From Gnetum montanum (lineage: Eukaryota > Streptophyta > Gnetopsida > Gnetales > Gnetaceae): a DNA stretch of 64,000 nt. The stretch spans positions 362,023 to 426,022 of the forward strand of contig MNCI01001005.1 of the NCBI GenBank assembly GCA_015680685.1, read 5' to 3'. Positions 1 to 11,540 of the stretch are shown here, one piece after another. The notes under the pieces were generated by a model. That model was not told the origin of the DNA. It made no database searches and was given only the letters and a program-made list of their open reading frames with translations. The position numbers and the translations under genes were made by a program. Every line of letters starts with the position of its first letter. Positions within the stretch are counted from its first letter, which is position 1.

Positions 1-806
1 GGCCTATAACACCTAAGTCTTTAAGAGGATGTAGCTTCACCATTACTGCAACTAAGTATTTCACAAAGTGGTTTGAAGATATTCCCCTTAGGAAGAAAAC
101 ATTACAGCAAGTTTTCAAGTTCATTCTTGAAAACATAGTGACCTGATTTAGTCTCCCCATGACTATAGTAATAGACAATGGACCAAAATTTAGTAGTGTA
201 GAAACCAAAGCCTTCTGTGAAAACCTTGGCATTAAGCACTCTTTTTTATCACTGTACTACCCTCAAGTGAATGGTCAAGTGGAGGCTACGAACAAGGTCA
301 TCATCAATCTTCTAAAGAGGATGCTTAACAATAGTAAGCAACAATGGCATGAACAACTAGTCTATGCACTATGGACCTACCACACAACATGTAGAACTAT
401 GATAGGTAAAACATCATAGTCTTTTGTATGGCTATAAAGTAGTGTTTCCTCTTGAATTGCAAGTCCCATCACTCTGCATGATCCTCTCAAACTTCATTGA
501 TGAGATTTAGAACAATGAGTTGCGAACCATCAACATCGACTCTATAGAGGAGGAGCACATGCAAACACTTGATCACATCAAGTGGTATCAATAGAAGCAA
601 TGGAAAAAGCACTACCACAATTAGCATCAACACCTAATCAAGAAAGGGGACCTAGTCCTCAAGGTCATTTGTATGCCCGTGAACAAATTCTCAGCCAACT
701 GGAAAGGGCCTTTCTTGATCACTAAAGCATATGAAAATGGAGCCTTCAAGCTTGATGATCTAGATAGAAATGAGTTTACCAATCCTGTTAACCACTCATA
801 CTTGTA
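1..806 (+). pseudogene. Ty3/gypsy integrase, core and C-terminal part, degenerate
   Basis: Integrase inserts the cDNA copy into host DNA. The frame closely parallels the T3 integrase at 37840-38661. Position 159-419 is an open stretch holding the second catalytic Asp in a IDNGPKFSS context and the catalytic Glu in NGQVEATNK. Upstream, bases 1-158 encode the region before it, with one stop (TGA at about 143). After 419 the reading is broken by several stops and frame changes, yet the C-terminal block (around 640-800, parallel to the KKGDLVLKAV and GPF region of T3) is still recognisable. No function is expected. The family assignment is secure; the exact end is approximate. Confidence 0.85.
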
Positions 807-856
807 AATGTACTACAGAAGACATGTAGTATCACATCAACAACAAAAGCAAGGTA

Positions 857-1150
857 AGTAGACCATTCACTATGACGTTAAACTAGCATAGAACATCCAC
901 TATGATGTTAAACTAGCACAAATTATGTAATATGATGTTAAAATAGCATAGAATGTCCTTGGGCTATGACGTTAAACTGGCACCCATATCATGGTCTTCT
1001 ATGATCTTCAATTGACCATCCACCATTTGCTACAATGTTAAACTAGCACAATGGTCTGCTAGGATCTTACACTAGCACATCATGATCTGCCTAGACCTTA
1101 AACTGGGAACATGGTATGCTAGCACCTTAATATAGCATAATAAGTGATCT
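857..1150 (+). repeat. Degenerate ~30-bp tandem repeat after integrase
   Basis: About nine imperfect units share a core close to ATGACGTTAAACTGGCA, often preceded by CCACT or TCTGCT. The block lies just downstream of the integrase end. Equivalent blocks sit at the same place in T3 (38700-39185) and T2 (46055-46285). Tandem repeats in the 3' untranslated region are a known feature of Tat-lineage elements. Confidence 0.8.
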
Positions 1151-2685
1151 AATAAGACCTAAAACTAGGTTTTCAGTTTAGAGCCTACAATTCAACATAC
1201 ATAGTTCTGTGAACAAGCAATCGAGAATACTTTCAATCTTCCATCTTCTATCGCATACCCACACATCTTGGGTAGAATGGGATGGGGTGTTGTAGTTCTA
1301 AAATGAAGTTCACATCATCAAGGAAAAATCCTCTGGGACATTTTTAGCATCACTATCCCTAGCATCTTGCTGATCTTCTAGAGATGTCGTTTGACATCTT
1401 ACTAACTTTCCAAAGCTACCACCAGCACTGCTAATCATTTTGGCCATAGCTCTCACCACCACCAACATTTGCTGGAGTCCTAGTAGTCCTGTCACCTAGC
1501 CATAACACTACCATCCTTTGGCCCTCACCATTTATTGAGCTTGGAAGAACATTTAGTAGCATGATTCTCTGCCATGTTGCTGGGTTTCCTGGATCCTTTC
1601 TTCAATGAAAAATCTTGAGCACCTGCATCACCATTGCTCCTAGCCACTTGAGTGCTCACTTCTAGTGTGGCTGCTAGAGTTTTCTAGCCTACCACCACTA
1701 ATGCCTATACTAGCCTTCCCTCTTTGGACATTGCATGTAATTGACACAACACTTGTAGCCCTTGCAATTCCCCAAGCAAACATGACTTCATCCTCATCTC
1801 ACATGGTGGTTTTTTTTCTTGTTTTCTCTATGTTGTGTTTGCAGGATGAAGCCTAGGTGGCACCATTCAAGGGTGTGTTTAATCATAATGGCAAGGCAGT
1901 GCATTGTTTTGATGTGTCTTCTTTGGCTCACCTAGCTACTTAAGAGTGCACATCCCTACTATCCCCTCAGCCAAACTAACCTCTACCTCTTGATCTTTCA
2001 ATCTCCCTTGCAAGATTCATCAATGCATATGAAACCCTTTCCTATAGTTAGCCACTAAACCCATGATGGATGTAATGCAACTCATCCCATGGGGAGCCTT
2101 TGTGGGCTGGTCAAAGCCTGAAACAAATATAACACAACTCATCCTTGGGAGAAAACACCTATCCTATAGATGTGACATGGTTGCCTCTAAGCAAATGTGG
2201 TACATAGTTCACCCGACAATACAAAAAAAAAAAGGAAAGAAATCAAAGAAAAAGAAGAATAAAAAAAGAAAGAGAAAAGGGAGAAAAGAAAATGGAATGA
2301 GTCAAGTGCCCAAGTCAAATGGCATAGTTTTTGTTTCATAACTGGTCTGGCCTTGGATAAACCATCTCACAAACACTTTGACAAGAGGTCAAAAATCAAA
2401 GGGTAAGCCACCTCTACATGCTGACTCCCTCATAAGCACTTTGATGAGGGATCATGATTTGGTGATAAGCCATTGTGGTGTGGCATCCTTCAATTATCCT
2501 CTTCATCCATTGTCCCTTGACCCAGCTCCCTAACCTGTTCCCTACCAATACCTCATTCTCTTGGCACTCTCAAGTATAATGAAGCATTATCTAAGTAGGA
2601 ACTAACAAATTGTGTTGATGTCATGTTCATCATGGTGTTTCTTATTCTTTTTTAATGTCTTTCATGCCACTCCTCCAAACATCAA
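1151..2685 (+). other. T1 3' noncoding region
   Basis: No supported coding sequence. Segments around 1860-1980 resemble T2 around 46580-46690 (the phrase on CAAGAGTGCACATCC is shared), so this is conserved 3' untranslated sequence. A pyrimidine tract ending TTTGCAG followed by GATGAAGCC (about 1805-1850) looks like a 3' splice site and has counterparts in T2 and T3. A purine-rich run of A and G lies at about 2220-2300. Confidence 0.6.
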
Positions 2686-2699
2686 AAAAGAGGGGCCAA
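2686..2699 (+). promoter_or_regulatory. Polypurine tract of T1
   Basis: AAAAAAGAGGGGCC lies directly before the LTR start TGAAACACC. T3 (40273-40283) and T2 (47409-47424) have the same arrangement. The tract primes plus-strand DNA synthesis in LTR elements. Confidence 0.8.
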
Positions 2700-3620
2700 T
2701 GAAACACCACCAATTTTAGGCTTCTACAGTTCCATGGAAAATTTGTCTAAGTGTCAAAACTTGCGAAAAATTTTTCTAAGTTTGGTGTCACGTTGTGCAA
2801 CGTAGATAGCGTAGCATACTAGAATTCCTATTTTTTGCAAAATGTTTCTCTAAGTCTACCTACAATGCTCCCCAGCATAGCCAGTGTAGGACACACTTCC
2901 ATGATCAATGTACACAAATGTCAAGCTAGAAGTGGTCAAGATCTACTTGGTATGGACTAGATAGTTTGGAAAATTTTCTATCTCTCGGGTTGTCAAGCTC
3001 ACTACACTCTTCAACTCACCTAGCTTGACACATGTCCTTGTTGCCAGTCCATCCAAGTACTAGGCTAGAGGTTGTCAAAAGTGCTTAGGATAGATGAAAT
3101 AATTTGGCAATTTTTCTACCTTCCGGGCCTATCACACTTTGCTATGATACACAGCATAGCTAGCATGACATAGGTTTTAGGGCCAAATTTTTCTAAGTGT
3201 TGGACAAGAACTCTGTCAAGCTATCTAAACATGGAAGATGCATTTGGCAATTTTCTGACTTTCGAGATTGCTGGTCCTACTATACCCTAGAATGTGATCA
3301 GTGTGCCATGGAGAAACATTGCAAATTTCATCAAAACCTGACAAAGTACTCATGCTACGCTTTTCTATGCTACATAACATAGACAACATGAAAATTAAAA
3401 ATCTACAAAAATTTTCTAAGTGTTCACACTACGCTCCATCATGCTGTGTAGCGTAGAGAACATGACACTTGGGAAATGCCTCCAAATGCCTCTAAAAGCT
3501 CCAAAAATTCAACATCAACCTTCATTTTAGCTTTGATGTCCCTTCGATGACCAAGATCAGTAGTTTGCTTTACTTTTGCACCTTTCATTGATCCCAAAAA
3601 TTGTTCCTATGCTTGACCCT
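2700..3620 (+). repeat. T1 3' LTR, probably truncated
   Basis: Begins TGAAACACC, as in T2, T3 and T4. The body contains repeated phrases of the type TTTTTCTAAGTGT and AGCGTAG/CTATGCT words, resembling the upstream part (U3) of the T2 LTR. Internal units of roughly 170-230 bp can be followed by eye. The expected LTR end plus PBS is not found before the L1 LTR at 3621. Confidence 0.65.
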
Positions 3621-4509
3621 TGATGAATCATAATTTTTTAGGCTTTGATATCGGACCCACGATATCAGATCCATAATATCAGGTATGTGATATCGTGACC
3701 TAAACAATGATATTAGATACACAATATCATGAATCCTGTGTGGGCCTAAAAATACACATGTGGGCACATGGGAAAGTTAGTTAGGAATTAGTTCTTAGTC
3801 AATTTGTTTTTTAGTCATTTGTTAGTTCTTCTCAACCCTTTCTCCCAATGCATGCCCACAGTGTGGTGATTGTAGTTATACGACACCTTTATTTGAGTGT
3901 GACGTACTTGGACACACACATGACTAGCAATAAAGATTGAGATTACTTCATCATTACAGCACTCACTTAGTTTTAGTTTAATTATTATTTATTACTTTTG
4001 TAATTAATATCACTCACCCTCATTTCCTATCCTATTATTAATCATGGAATGAGTACGAATTAACCACGAGCATTTAAGTGTAACTACTTGGTAACCTAGT
4101 AGCATACCTAGGACATGCCCTTGGTAATCCCATTGGTAGTGGTACACGAGGTCCAAGATGTGTATGGATGATTAAGGAATAGATAATCATTACACTTAGG
4201 CTCGCTTAGATTCTCTCCTCCAATTTCCTTGTAGTTAGATTCTCTCTCTCTCTCTCTCTCCTCCTTAATCTAATTAAAGTTATTTTCCATTGCCTCTAGG
4301 AGTAGCAGTAGTTTAGAACCACATCCTACACCTCACTCTAGACTAAACCATATGTGACAACATAAATACTATTCTATGTGGGAAGACAACGAACTATGAT
4401 CAAGTAACTATCTAGATACCATAAGTATCCCATCTGTGAAGTTCGACCAGATTATGCATGAATGCTCATATTCATATGGTTGAGTATAGGGGTACCTTGC
4501 CACTCAAAA
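3621..4509 (+). repeat. L1 5' LTR, GATATC type
   Basis: Starts TGATGAATCA and ends at the PBS. It aligns by eye with the L3 LTR. The last ~80 bp (GACCAGATTATGCATGAATG through GGGGTACCTTGCCACTC) match the ends of all other Athila-like LTRs here. U3 carries several GATATC or near-GATATC words at 3647-3730. A CT-dinucleotide run lies at 4240-4262. Confidence 0.8.
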
Positions 4510-4528
4510 TTGGCACCATTGCTAGGGA
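4510..4528 (+). promoter_or_regulatory. Primer-binding site of L1
   Basis: TTGGCACCATTGCTAGGGA immediately follows the LTR. It is a decayed form of the TTGGCGCCGTTGCCGGGGA site typical of Athila elements (commonly assigned to tRNA-Asp). L3 and L2 have related sites. Confidence 0.75.
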
Positions 4529-4642
4529 AAATGCTAGTTATTTAGATTAGTTACATCATACAATATCACTGTAACAAAGTATTCACGATATATCTTTTAG
4601 AAAAAAAATTAATTTCAATTAAGTCACACATGATTCACAACA

Positions 4643-6667
4643 ATGTCTCTCTCACAAGACTATGATAATGCAACAACCAGTAAGGAAATTCATTGAAGAA
4701 CCAACGAATTATACGATGATGAAGACGAAGTTTGGAGTACTCAATCTAATGTATGGGTCTCCTATCTACATAAACAAAGACAACATTGTACCAACTTACA
4801 AACTCATAATCTACCTAGTGATGATGAACCCTTACTGGCCACTAGGAGCCTAGTGCATATACAAGAGGCTATTAGAATATCTTGCAAGCATCGTAAGGAA
4901 AGTTGTCTACCCAAGCTTGATTTAAATAACTTTCCCAAATTTTCAGAAGGCTATGATTGAGATCTGCAACATCATTCACAAGCCTTCCATGATGCCTATG
5001 TATGGAACAATATTGATAATGGGTGGAAAAAACTTAAGCTCTTTCCTACAAAACTCGTTGGCCAAGAAAAAGTATGTTATGGGTCCTTAAGACCAAAATC
5101 AATTTGATGTTGGCCGACAATGGTAGAACTATTTAATGAAAGATATCAAACCTACGCAAGAGTGTCAGCCTTGAAGAGACAAATCCAAGAATGGAAACAA
5201 GGGCAACATAAACCCTTCGACATGGCCTTAGAAAGATACTATTCATTGTTAAACAATTTCCCACACCATGGATTCTCTGAGGAAAGGCTAATGTATCACA
5301 TCATGGATGGGCTCCGTAATGAAACAAGGGAGACCCTAGGGATGTATGCTCAAGGTCAACTATATGAGCTATGAACCCACCAATTCTAGGAGCTTATTAA
5401 GTAGGTAGCAAAAGAAGAAGGAGAAATGGCTAAATGGGAGAATGTTGAAAGCTCTCAATGGGACCAAAATCTCAAATTAACAAAGGTCCATCATCATGAA
5501 GATGAGAAATCCACTCACCTCAAGGAGGTGGAATCATCTTTGCTAGTACTACAATCACTAGATGAAATTGAGGCAAACATCAATAAGATGATGGAATGGA
5601 TGCATGAAAAATGTGGAGAATATACCAACACTATTAGAGGTAGAACCATGATGAACTAAGAAGCAAGATAGAACACCCTTAGACAATCAGAAAGAAGGAT
5701 TGAAGAGAATAAGAACTCAACGTATCAATGTAATGTTTTCCTATACAATAACCCCAAAGGTCAATGCCTAATATTTTCACATCTACATGAGTATTGGGAA
5801 AGAATGTTACATCCAAAGTTCGTACAAAAATACTATGTTCAATCACAATGGCAAAAATCCTAGTTGTGGGAGAGGCCACCCTCAAATTGGTCACATCCTT
5901 CATATCATTTGAACACAAGTGCTTATTAGGTTTAGCATCATGTTTCCCCAACTAGGTCAAAATCCTCTATCTCACCACATTATTATCATTCTCCTAACTA
6001 CTATCAACCCATGATCTCTCCAAAAAAATCACCACCAAATGTGCCTTACACTTCTCCTCAAATTCAATATTCTCATCCTTTATTTCCTTCTACATTGTCA
6101 CTAATAGTACCAAAAGGGTTTGCACCATAGCATCAACCCACAAACATTACTTGTGCTACTACTATCAATAGTAGTGGAAACCCTCCACAATATCGAAGGC
6201 ATCACTTCTTTAGACATGACTGTAGGAAGGGACCACACAGTTTTGAGACCACTGCATCCTCCCACTCCACACAAGTTGAACACTATGGTGCATCCTTCTT
6301 CTCAAATCCAGCACCTCATGTTACCTTATTAGGGCCACCAATCAAAACTCCAACAACTATGTGGCCTAATGAATATAGCCATGTAGGAAGACATATCAAT
6401 CCTTGCATACCATCTTATGGTCAAGGGTGCCATAGTGGGTCAACTCCATATCAATTAAACTCATCTTCTAATTTTCCCCACTATGTCAACTTTAATACAG
6501 TGTGTGCACCCCAATTTCGGTACATTCTAACCATGACATCAAAAGACACCCAATGGTTTGGATATGACTAGGTCCCAATATTTCCAAAATGCATGGATTC
6601 AACCCTTCCATGTATTAATTCTCTCTATGATCAAAATTTTAGTTATGGGGGATATCACCCATTCTAA
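4643..6667 (+). pseudogene. gag: gag polyprotein of L1, single frame with about a dozen stops
   Basis: Gag forms the virus-like particle. One reading frame runs from ATG 4643 to TAA 6665-6667 (about 675 codons) with no frameshift that I can see, but with about a dozen in-frame stops (for example TGA 4694, TGA 5372, TAG 5387, TAG 5399, TAA 5657). The retrotransposon gag core lies at about residues 105-245 and includes ELFNERYQTYARVSALKRQI and the FPHHGFSEERLMYHIMDGL block. An acidic/coiled segment follows (residues 260-340), then a Pro/Tyr/His/Ser-rich tail. No zinc knuckle is visible. The matching gag of L3 lies at 21480-23975. Confidence 0.88.
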
Positions 6668-7697
6668 CAAAAAAAATTAATAAATGTTTTTCATTTTCTT
6701 CAATTTTACAATTTTTTGTTTTCTAGTTTTTCATCTTTCAATTTATTTTTTTATCTTTTTATCTTTTTATGAGTAATCTCATCTATGAATAAAGCACTTA
6801 TGTGACTCATTGGTTAAGGTGTTGTTCTTTGCTATCAACTGTCAAGTAACTAATTATTTGGACAACAAGCCCATCCACCCAACCATTCTATTAATAAGAG
6901 GTTCTACTCTAGGTACGATGATATTCTTGACATCATTAAAACTTAATGTAATTTTGTGCTCATTATACCCAAAGCGAAGAAGGATGGACCAAGAGGGGAT
7001 GGCCAGGGTGTGACATCAAGGGGACTTGTGGATTCTCTTTGGTGACATCTGTAGGAGTTACCATGCAGCCTAGGTATACTAAGATCCTTGTAGATCTAAT
7101 AAAAAATGGAAGAAAGAGTATTAAAGGCACCAAATAAAGAAACCCAATCCTATTCTAGGGGGGTCCCACTAGAAATACATGCACCCATGCCTAAAGGTTG
7201 GCAGCTTCTCTAGATTACACATCAAGAAAAAAAGAGAAAGTGTGCCAAAGCGGCTAGACAAAAACAAATGTGCTACAATGAAATTCCAAATCACTCCTTC
7301 CTTGAACAAAATGCTAAGTGATCGTATGTCTTGCTATCATGATGCTCTTATGGTTTTCCATAATTGAATGAAGCAATGTGATGTCACTAATTGGAGGATG
7401 GACTTGGTCTTGATTTTGGAGTGACAAGCTAATGACACATTAATCATGCCCTACACTCAAGATTCATTGTTCCCTAGGTCAGTTACCTCATGTCCCAATC
7501 TCTACAATCCCTTCTACAATTCACCTCATCTCGATGTCCATGTAATTTTCACTTGTATCTTTTATAGCATAGAATCTAGTAATTTTCACATGTAACAAAT
7601 CAAAGAAATAATAGAATATATGGAATTGGCCAATCTCTAGTATGCAAATCTAGTAATGTTGACTACTAGATGACTACTATCAAAACTTGAAAAATAG
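6668..7697 (+). other. L1 internal region without recognised gene
   Basis: AT-rich after the gag stop (6668-6800), then sequence with short unrelated reading frames. No protease, RT or integrase motif can be seen. It presumably bridges a pol deletion. Confidence 0.5.
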
Positions 7698-8180
7698 ATG
7701 GCTAGCTTGTACTTGCTATACGAGGCTAAGTTCAAGCACCACAAGGACACCACGCAAAAGCTTGAGATGGCAAACACTAAATTGAAAGTTCTCAAGGCAC
7801 AATTCACTAATCAACAATCAATTGCCAAGAACCTAGCTAAAAGAATGAATGACTAGCAAGAGCTAAAAAACATAGTTAGGGCATTCAATATCGAACATAA
7901 ATAATTCATTACCTAGTTTTTCAATGCTAAGGAGCTATTACCACCAATTTCTTATCCTTGGGATGTGTCCATTCTAGTCCACATTGGCAAAGCTACGTGG
8001 ACCATGCACGATCTTAGGAGTAAGGAGAAAAAAATGAAAGCATTGTTGGATGCTTTCTGTTTGCCATCAAAAGTTGCAAAAGTAGCTAGATAGCCATAAC
8101 AACCTTAATCGTCGCATGTGCCTGAAGCTAGAGAAGATCTGTTAGAGCCTCAAGAGCCTCCACCACCTAGGATCATGTGA
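7698..8180 (+). pseudogene. C-terminal fragment of env-position coiled-coil protein
   Basis: One frame of 160 codons from ATG 7698 to TGA 8178 with a handful of TAG/TAA interruptions and no frameshift. It parallels the end of the L5 pseudogene (55773-58660, minus): shared blocks include KFKHHK, the QQSI(A/T)KNL segment, NAKEL, PWDV and MHD. The Lys/Gln/Leu-rich first half looks coiled-coil. It sits immediately upstream of the 3' purine tract, where Athila elements carry an env-like frame. The function is unknown. The ATG is only the first one in the conserved block, not a proven start. Confidence 0.7.
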
Positions 8181-8403
8181 TCGTTTTAATTGCCTTCATA
8201 CCATCAAAGGACATGTTGTCCAATTTTTATTCAATGTTCAATTTTGTGTTGTGAACACCACAATTAGTAATTTTGTTAATCCGTACACTTGGGTACTCAG
8301 TTTTGTCATGCAATTTTGTTGAGTCATGTGCTAGTCAATAATCCCATACCTTCCTAATTTTGTAAAGAACTCAAGGACGAGTTTTCATTCAATCGTGTGG
8401 ATA

Positions 8404-9288
8404 TGATGAGTTGTAGATTAGTTACATAGATGAGGCCTCTTTGACTAGGCCCCATCAACACATCATTTGATGTGTTGACATTGCATAACCAACGTAGGGT
8501 TTGTTCTTGCCTATAAATATGTGCCAACCCACTATGTTTAGACATCATTCTATCATAGTTGTAGCAAAGCTCTTGTAGTTTTTCCATTCAAAATTTAAAA
8601 TATTTTTTTGAGTGCCTACAGCAGAAGTCATTGAGTGTATGAATCTTTATTTGAGAACTATTGTACCTAAGCATGACAATGTGTGCAACAATAAAAATGA
8701 GTTTCTTGATAAACCTTGCAACATTCTTGATAGTTTAAATATTTTATTCATACATTTAATGCTTTTAGTCATTTATTCCATGTTTCTTAGTAATTAAGCT
8801 AAATAAATACTTAAGCAAGATAAGCTAAATAGCGATTAAGTAAACACATAAGTACAACTACTTTAAGCATGCACAATATGTTTGGTAATCCCAACAATGT
8901 TTAATGCTTGGTAACCCAATAATGTTATATGTGTTCAAGATGTGAATGGCAAGTGGGACCAAATATGTATGTTACGACTAGTTACACAATAGTTAGTCAA
9001 TTAGATTAAAGTTGACATTAAATTACTTTATTCCTTATCCTATTTATTTCAAGTATTAAAAAAATAAAATATCAAATGATAAAAATTTTTTACCTCAATT
9101 ACACTTAAACCATACCCTTGAGGTTCACAAGTGTAGCTGAGAAGACAATGAATGTTCTCAATACCTAGTTCACTTCCTAGAGAACTAGTGCATTAGAAAA
9201 CTATAAAGTTCATAGAATTCGACCGGATCATGCGTGAATGCTTTGTGATTCATATGGTTGGACGTAAGGGTACCTTCACTGCTCATTA
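8404..9288 (+). repeat. L1 3' LTR, GAGGCCT type
   Basis: Starts TGATGAG after the tract AATCGTGTGGATA (about 8390-8403). U3 carries GATGAGGCCT and TGACTAGGCCCC words (8430-8460), then a TATA-like CTATAAATATG (8512-8522). The terminal block CGACCGGATCATGCGTGAAT to GGGTACCTTC is shared with the other Athila-like LTRs. It resembles the L5 LTR rather than the L1 5' LTR. The end is placed by alignment. Confidence 0.75.
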
Positions 9289-9883
9289 GATGTGTAGATA
9301 TTTTCTAGTAGCAAGAGCATAACTATGGCATATCTTCAGAAGATAAATACCAACTTCTTTAAAATGTTGCTTTTCAGCTACAACTTCAAATAAAAAATCC
9401 TCCAAGTGAAAGTTGAATAATTGATTTATTTTCTATATTATTAATTTCTTTTTTATTTTATTGGCTTAAAGATGGGAAGTTTTTTATCTTTGTTGTTATT
9501 TATTCTTTAAATGTGATTGATGTATTCTTTTATGTTTAAAAAAAGTTTTCTCCCTTTTTTTACAAGTAATCCTTGACTAAGACTGAAAATCGTAAAGGAG
9601 CTTCTAAATAAGGGCAAGACACAATCTTTTTCCTACCCCGTATGAGAGATTTTTCAGAATTGGTTGTAACGATGAAAACTTAAAAAAGCATTTCAAAACC
9701 ATTAGGCTTTTTCTTTAAAATCTCTTTGATTATATAATGCATTTAAATTTTTTTAATATTATTATTCATTTTTTAAAGCCTAGATTTTTTTGAAAATCAG
9801 AAACAGGGTAAATTCACCTCTATGAAAGTTAACCTTCCCATTTTATTTTCTGTATTATTTTTTTAAGGTTAGCTAGCAGGGTC
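9289..9883. other. AT-rich sequence, no feature seen
   Basis: Homopolymer-rich sequence between the L1 LTR and the minisatellite. No coding sequence or known repeat was recognised. Confidence 0.5.
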
Positions 9884-10198
9884 AAAACACTAACATGGCA
9901 CACGGAATATTGAAATCCAAAACACTAACATGGCACACGGAATATTGAAATCCAAAACACTAACATGGCACACGGAATATTGAAATCCAAAACACTAACA
10001 TGGCACACGGAATATTGAAATCCAAAACACTAACATGGCACACGGAATATTGAAATCCAAAACACTAACATGGCACACGGAATATTGAAATCCAAAACAC
10101 TAACATGGCACACGGAATATTGAAATCCAAAACACTAACATGGCACACGGAATATTGAAATCCAAAACACTAACATGGCACACGGAATATTGAAATCC
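9884..10198. repeat. Perfect 35-bp minisatellite, nine copies
   Basis: The unit begins AAAACACTAACATGGCACAC and continues to GAAATCC. Copies start at 9884, 9919, 9954, 9989, 10024, 10059, 10094, 10129 and 10164. I see no difference between copies, unlike every other repeat here, so the expansion is recent or is being homogenised. Confidence 0.95.
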
Positions 10199-11540
10199 AA
10201 AATTTATTGAATAAATAAAACAACCGGTTCGAAAAGACTTTTTTAACGACTTTGTTATCCGTTAGGAATCCGACCCTATAAAAGTAACAGGCACCATTCG
10301 ATTTCTTGGATAGCCAAAGTAACTTACATCGAAATTCGTCATAATCTACCGTTCTTGAGCTTCCAAATCTCTATCATATACCGTTTTTTGTGCTTCCGAA
10401 TTTCTTTCATCTACCGTTTCATCTTCCGTTTTTATTTTCCCCATTTCTCCCTTTGGTTGCATTTGATTGCCCACAGTCCGCAGGTGCCGCCATTGCAAAT
10501 AACAGCGGTTTGATGGTGGGGAACGTTTATGTGAAGGTTGCATGGGGTAGGAACATAACAATGGAAGATTAAATCAAGGTTGGATAGGCCATCGTAATCA
10601 GGATTCAGCTATAAAATCAAGATTCAGCTATAAGTCAAGATTCAGATATTAATCTCTCTCGAATTCATGTCGGGCTTCATCAACGCAGCAGGGCTTTACC
10701 AGAATCAGGGCCATCGGTATTAGGTGCTTCAGGTTTTTGTTCAGGTCATGGAACGATGAAATGTTTTGTTTATTTTAGTTCTTGGGATGTTATTATGAGA
10801 TAGATTGATTAGTCTTTGACCTTTGTTAGAATTCTTCATGCTTTGGTAAAAATTCATGTGTTTCGGCTTTACTTTCGAAATGGACAATTTGTACAAGGAT
10901 AACTATGTGAATTCAATCAAATTTTTGACATATCTACTTAATTTTATGTATAGAATTTTAAAACTAAAACCGGATTTACCTTATTCTGCATCGTAGCCGT
11001 TCTTTTACAGCTGTTTTTAACTAAAAAAATTTAAGATTTCATGGGGTTTCCATTAATATAATATCATGTTAATATATCAAATTTACCTCTGCATTTTGGC
11101 AAGTTTAGCAAGAAGATATAGGCATTAAATTAAATTCAAGTTCTACTTATAATGTCTAAATAGATGGGCAAACTGAAAGAATATATCAGGTATGAGAAAT
11201 CATACTCCAAAACTATGTACTTCAATTTCTTGTTAGCATTCCTGTTGCAGTTACCTGCATTGTTGTTGTTGTTCCAGTTTGTGGCAATGATTGTTGAACC
11301 TTGGTGCTCTGATCATGGCTTGGATTCTGTTCTTCGATGATTCCATGTATGATTAGCTTGATGAATACAAGTTTCTGCGCACAAGTAGGGGTAGATTTTA
11401 CCGAATTTTGATGCCAAGCCACAGTAACTCTCTCTCTCTCTGCGTGCGTGCAGTGGAGATTTGGTTGAATCCTGGAAGGAATGGGCTGGTGCAGGTTGCT
11501 TTTATAGTATGGGAAAGGTACCATTAAAAAGACGTTTTAA
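10199..11540. other. Non-retrotransposon patch, possible host gene remnant
   Basis: Base composition is more balanced than in the neighbours. A TATA-like CCCTATAAAAG lies at about 10274-10284, followed by a pyrimidine-rich stretch with a ~45-bp imperfect duplication (CTACCGTT/GCTTCC words, 10345-10430). A short open stretch ends at 10572 and reads KVAWGR near its end, reminiscent of the end of an RNA-recognition motif but too short to assign. It is preceded by a splice-acceptor-like GCCCACAG (10468-10475). A CT run lies near 11430. No complete gene can be built. This is the best place in the window to look for host sequence. Confidence 0.3.

Larger units (their letters stand above)
1..3620 (+). 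mobile_element. T1: 3' part of a Tat-like Ty3/gypsy element
   Basis: Visible in order: an integrase remnant, a degenerate tandem-repeat block, about 1.5 kb of noncoding sequence, a purine tract and an LTR beginning TGAAACACC. The same order occurs in T3 (37500-41829). From the repeat block onward it also occurs in T2 (46055-48724), which supports one lineage. The 5' part lies outside the window. The downstream end is taken as 3620 because the L1 LTR starts at 3621; the true LTR end (expected to resemble TACA) is not visible, so the LTR is probably truncated. Strongly decayed and older-looking than T3. Confidence 0.8.
3621..9288 (+). mobile_element. L1: Athila-like element, gag only, with unlike LTRs
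   Basis: 5' LTR, PBS, a 675-codon gag pseudogene, a fragment of a coiled-coil 3' reading frame, a 3' purine tract and a 3' LTR lie in the expected order on the plus strand. No protease, RT or integrase is visible, so it is non-autonomous or internally deleted. The 5' LTR belongs to the GATATC-rich type (as L2, L3). The 3' LTR belongs to the GAGGCCT type (as L5), which suggests recombination between two subfamilies. Flanking pentamers (ACCCT before, GATGT after) do not match. Confidence 0.65.

Noticed and set aside
10390-10572. Complete small RNA-binding protein gene
   Set aside because: Only a KVAWGR-like end is visible, the apparent start is GTG, and no upstream motif is present; too short to call.
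11222-11524. 100-codon minus-strand frame
   Set aside because: Low-complexity, includes a CT repeat, no recognised domain and no support from neighbouring sequence; kept only as part of the unassigned patch.
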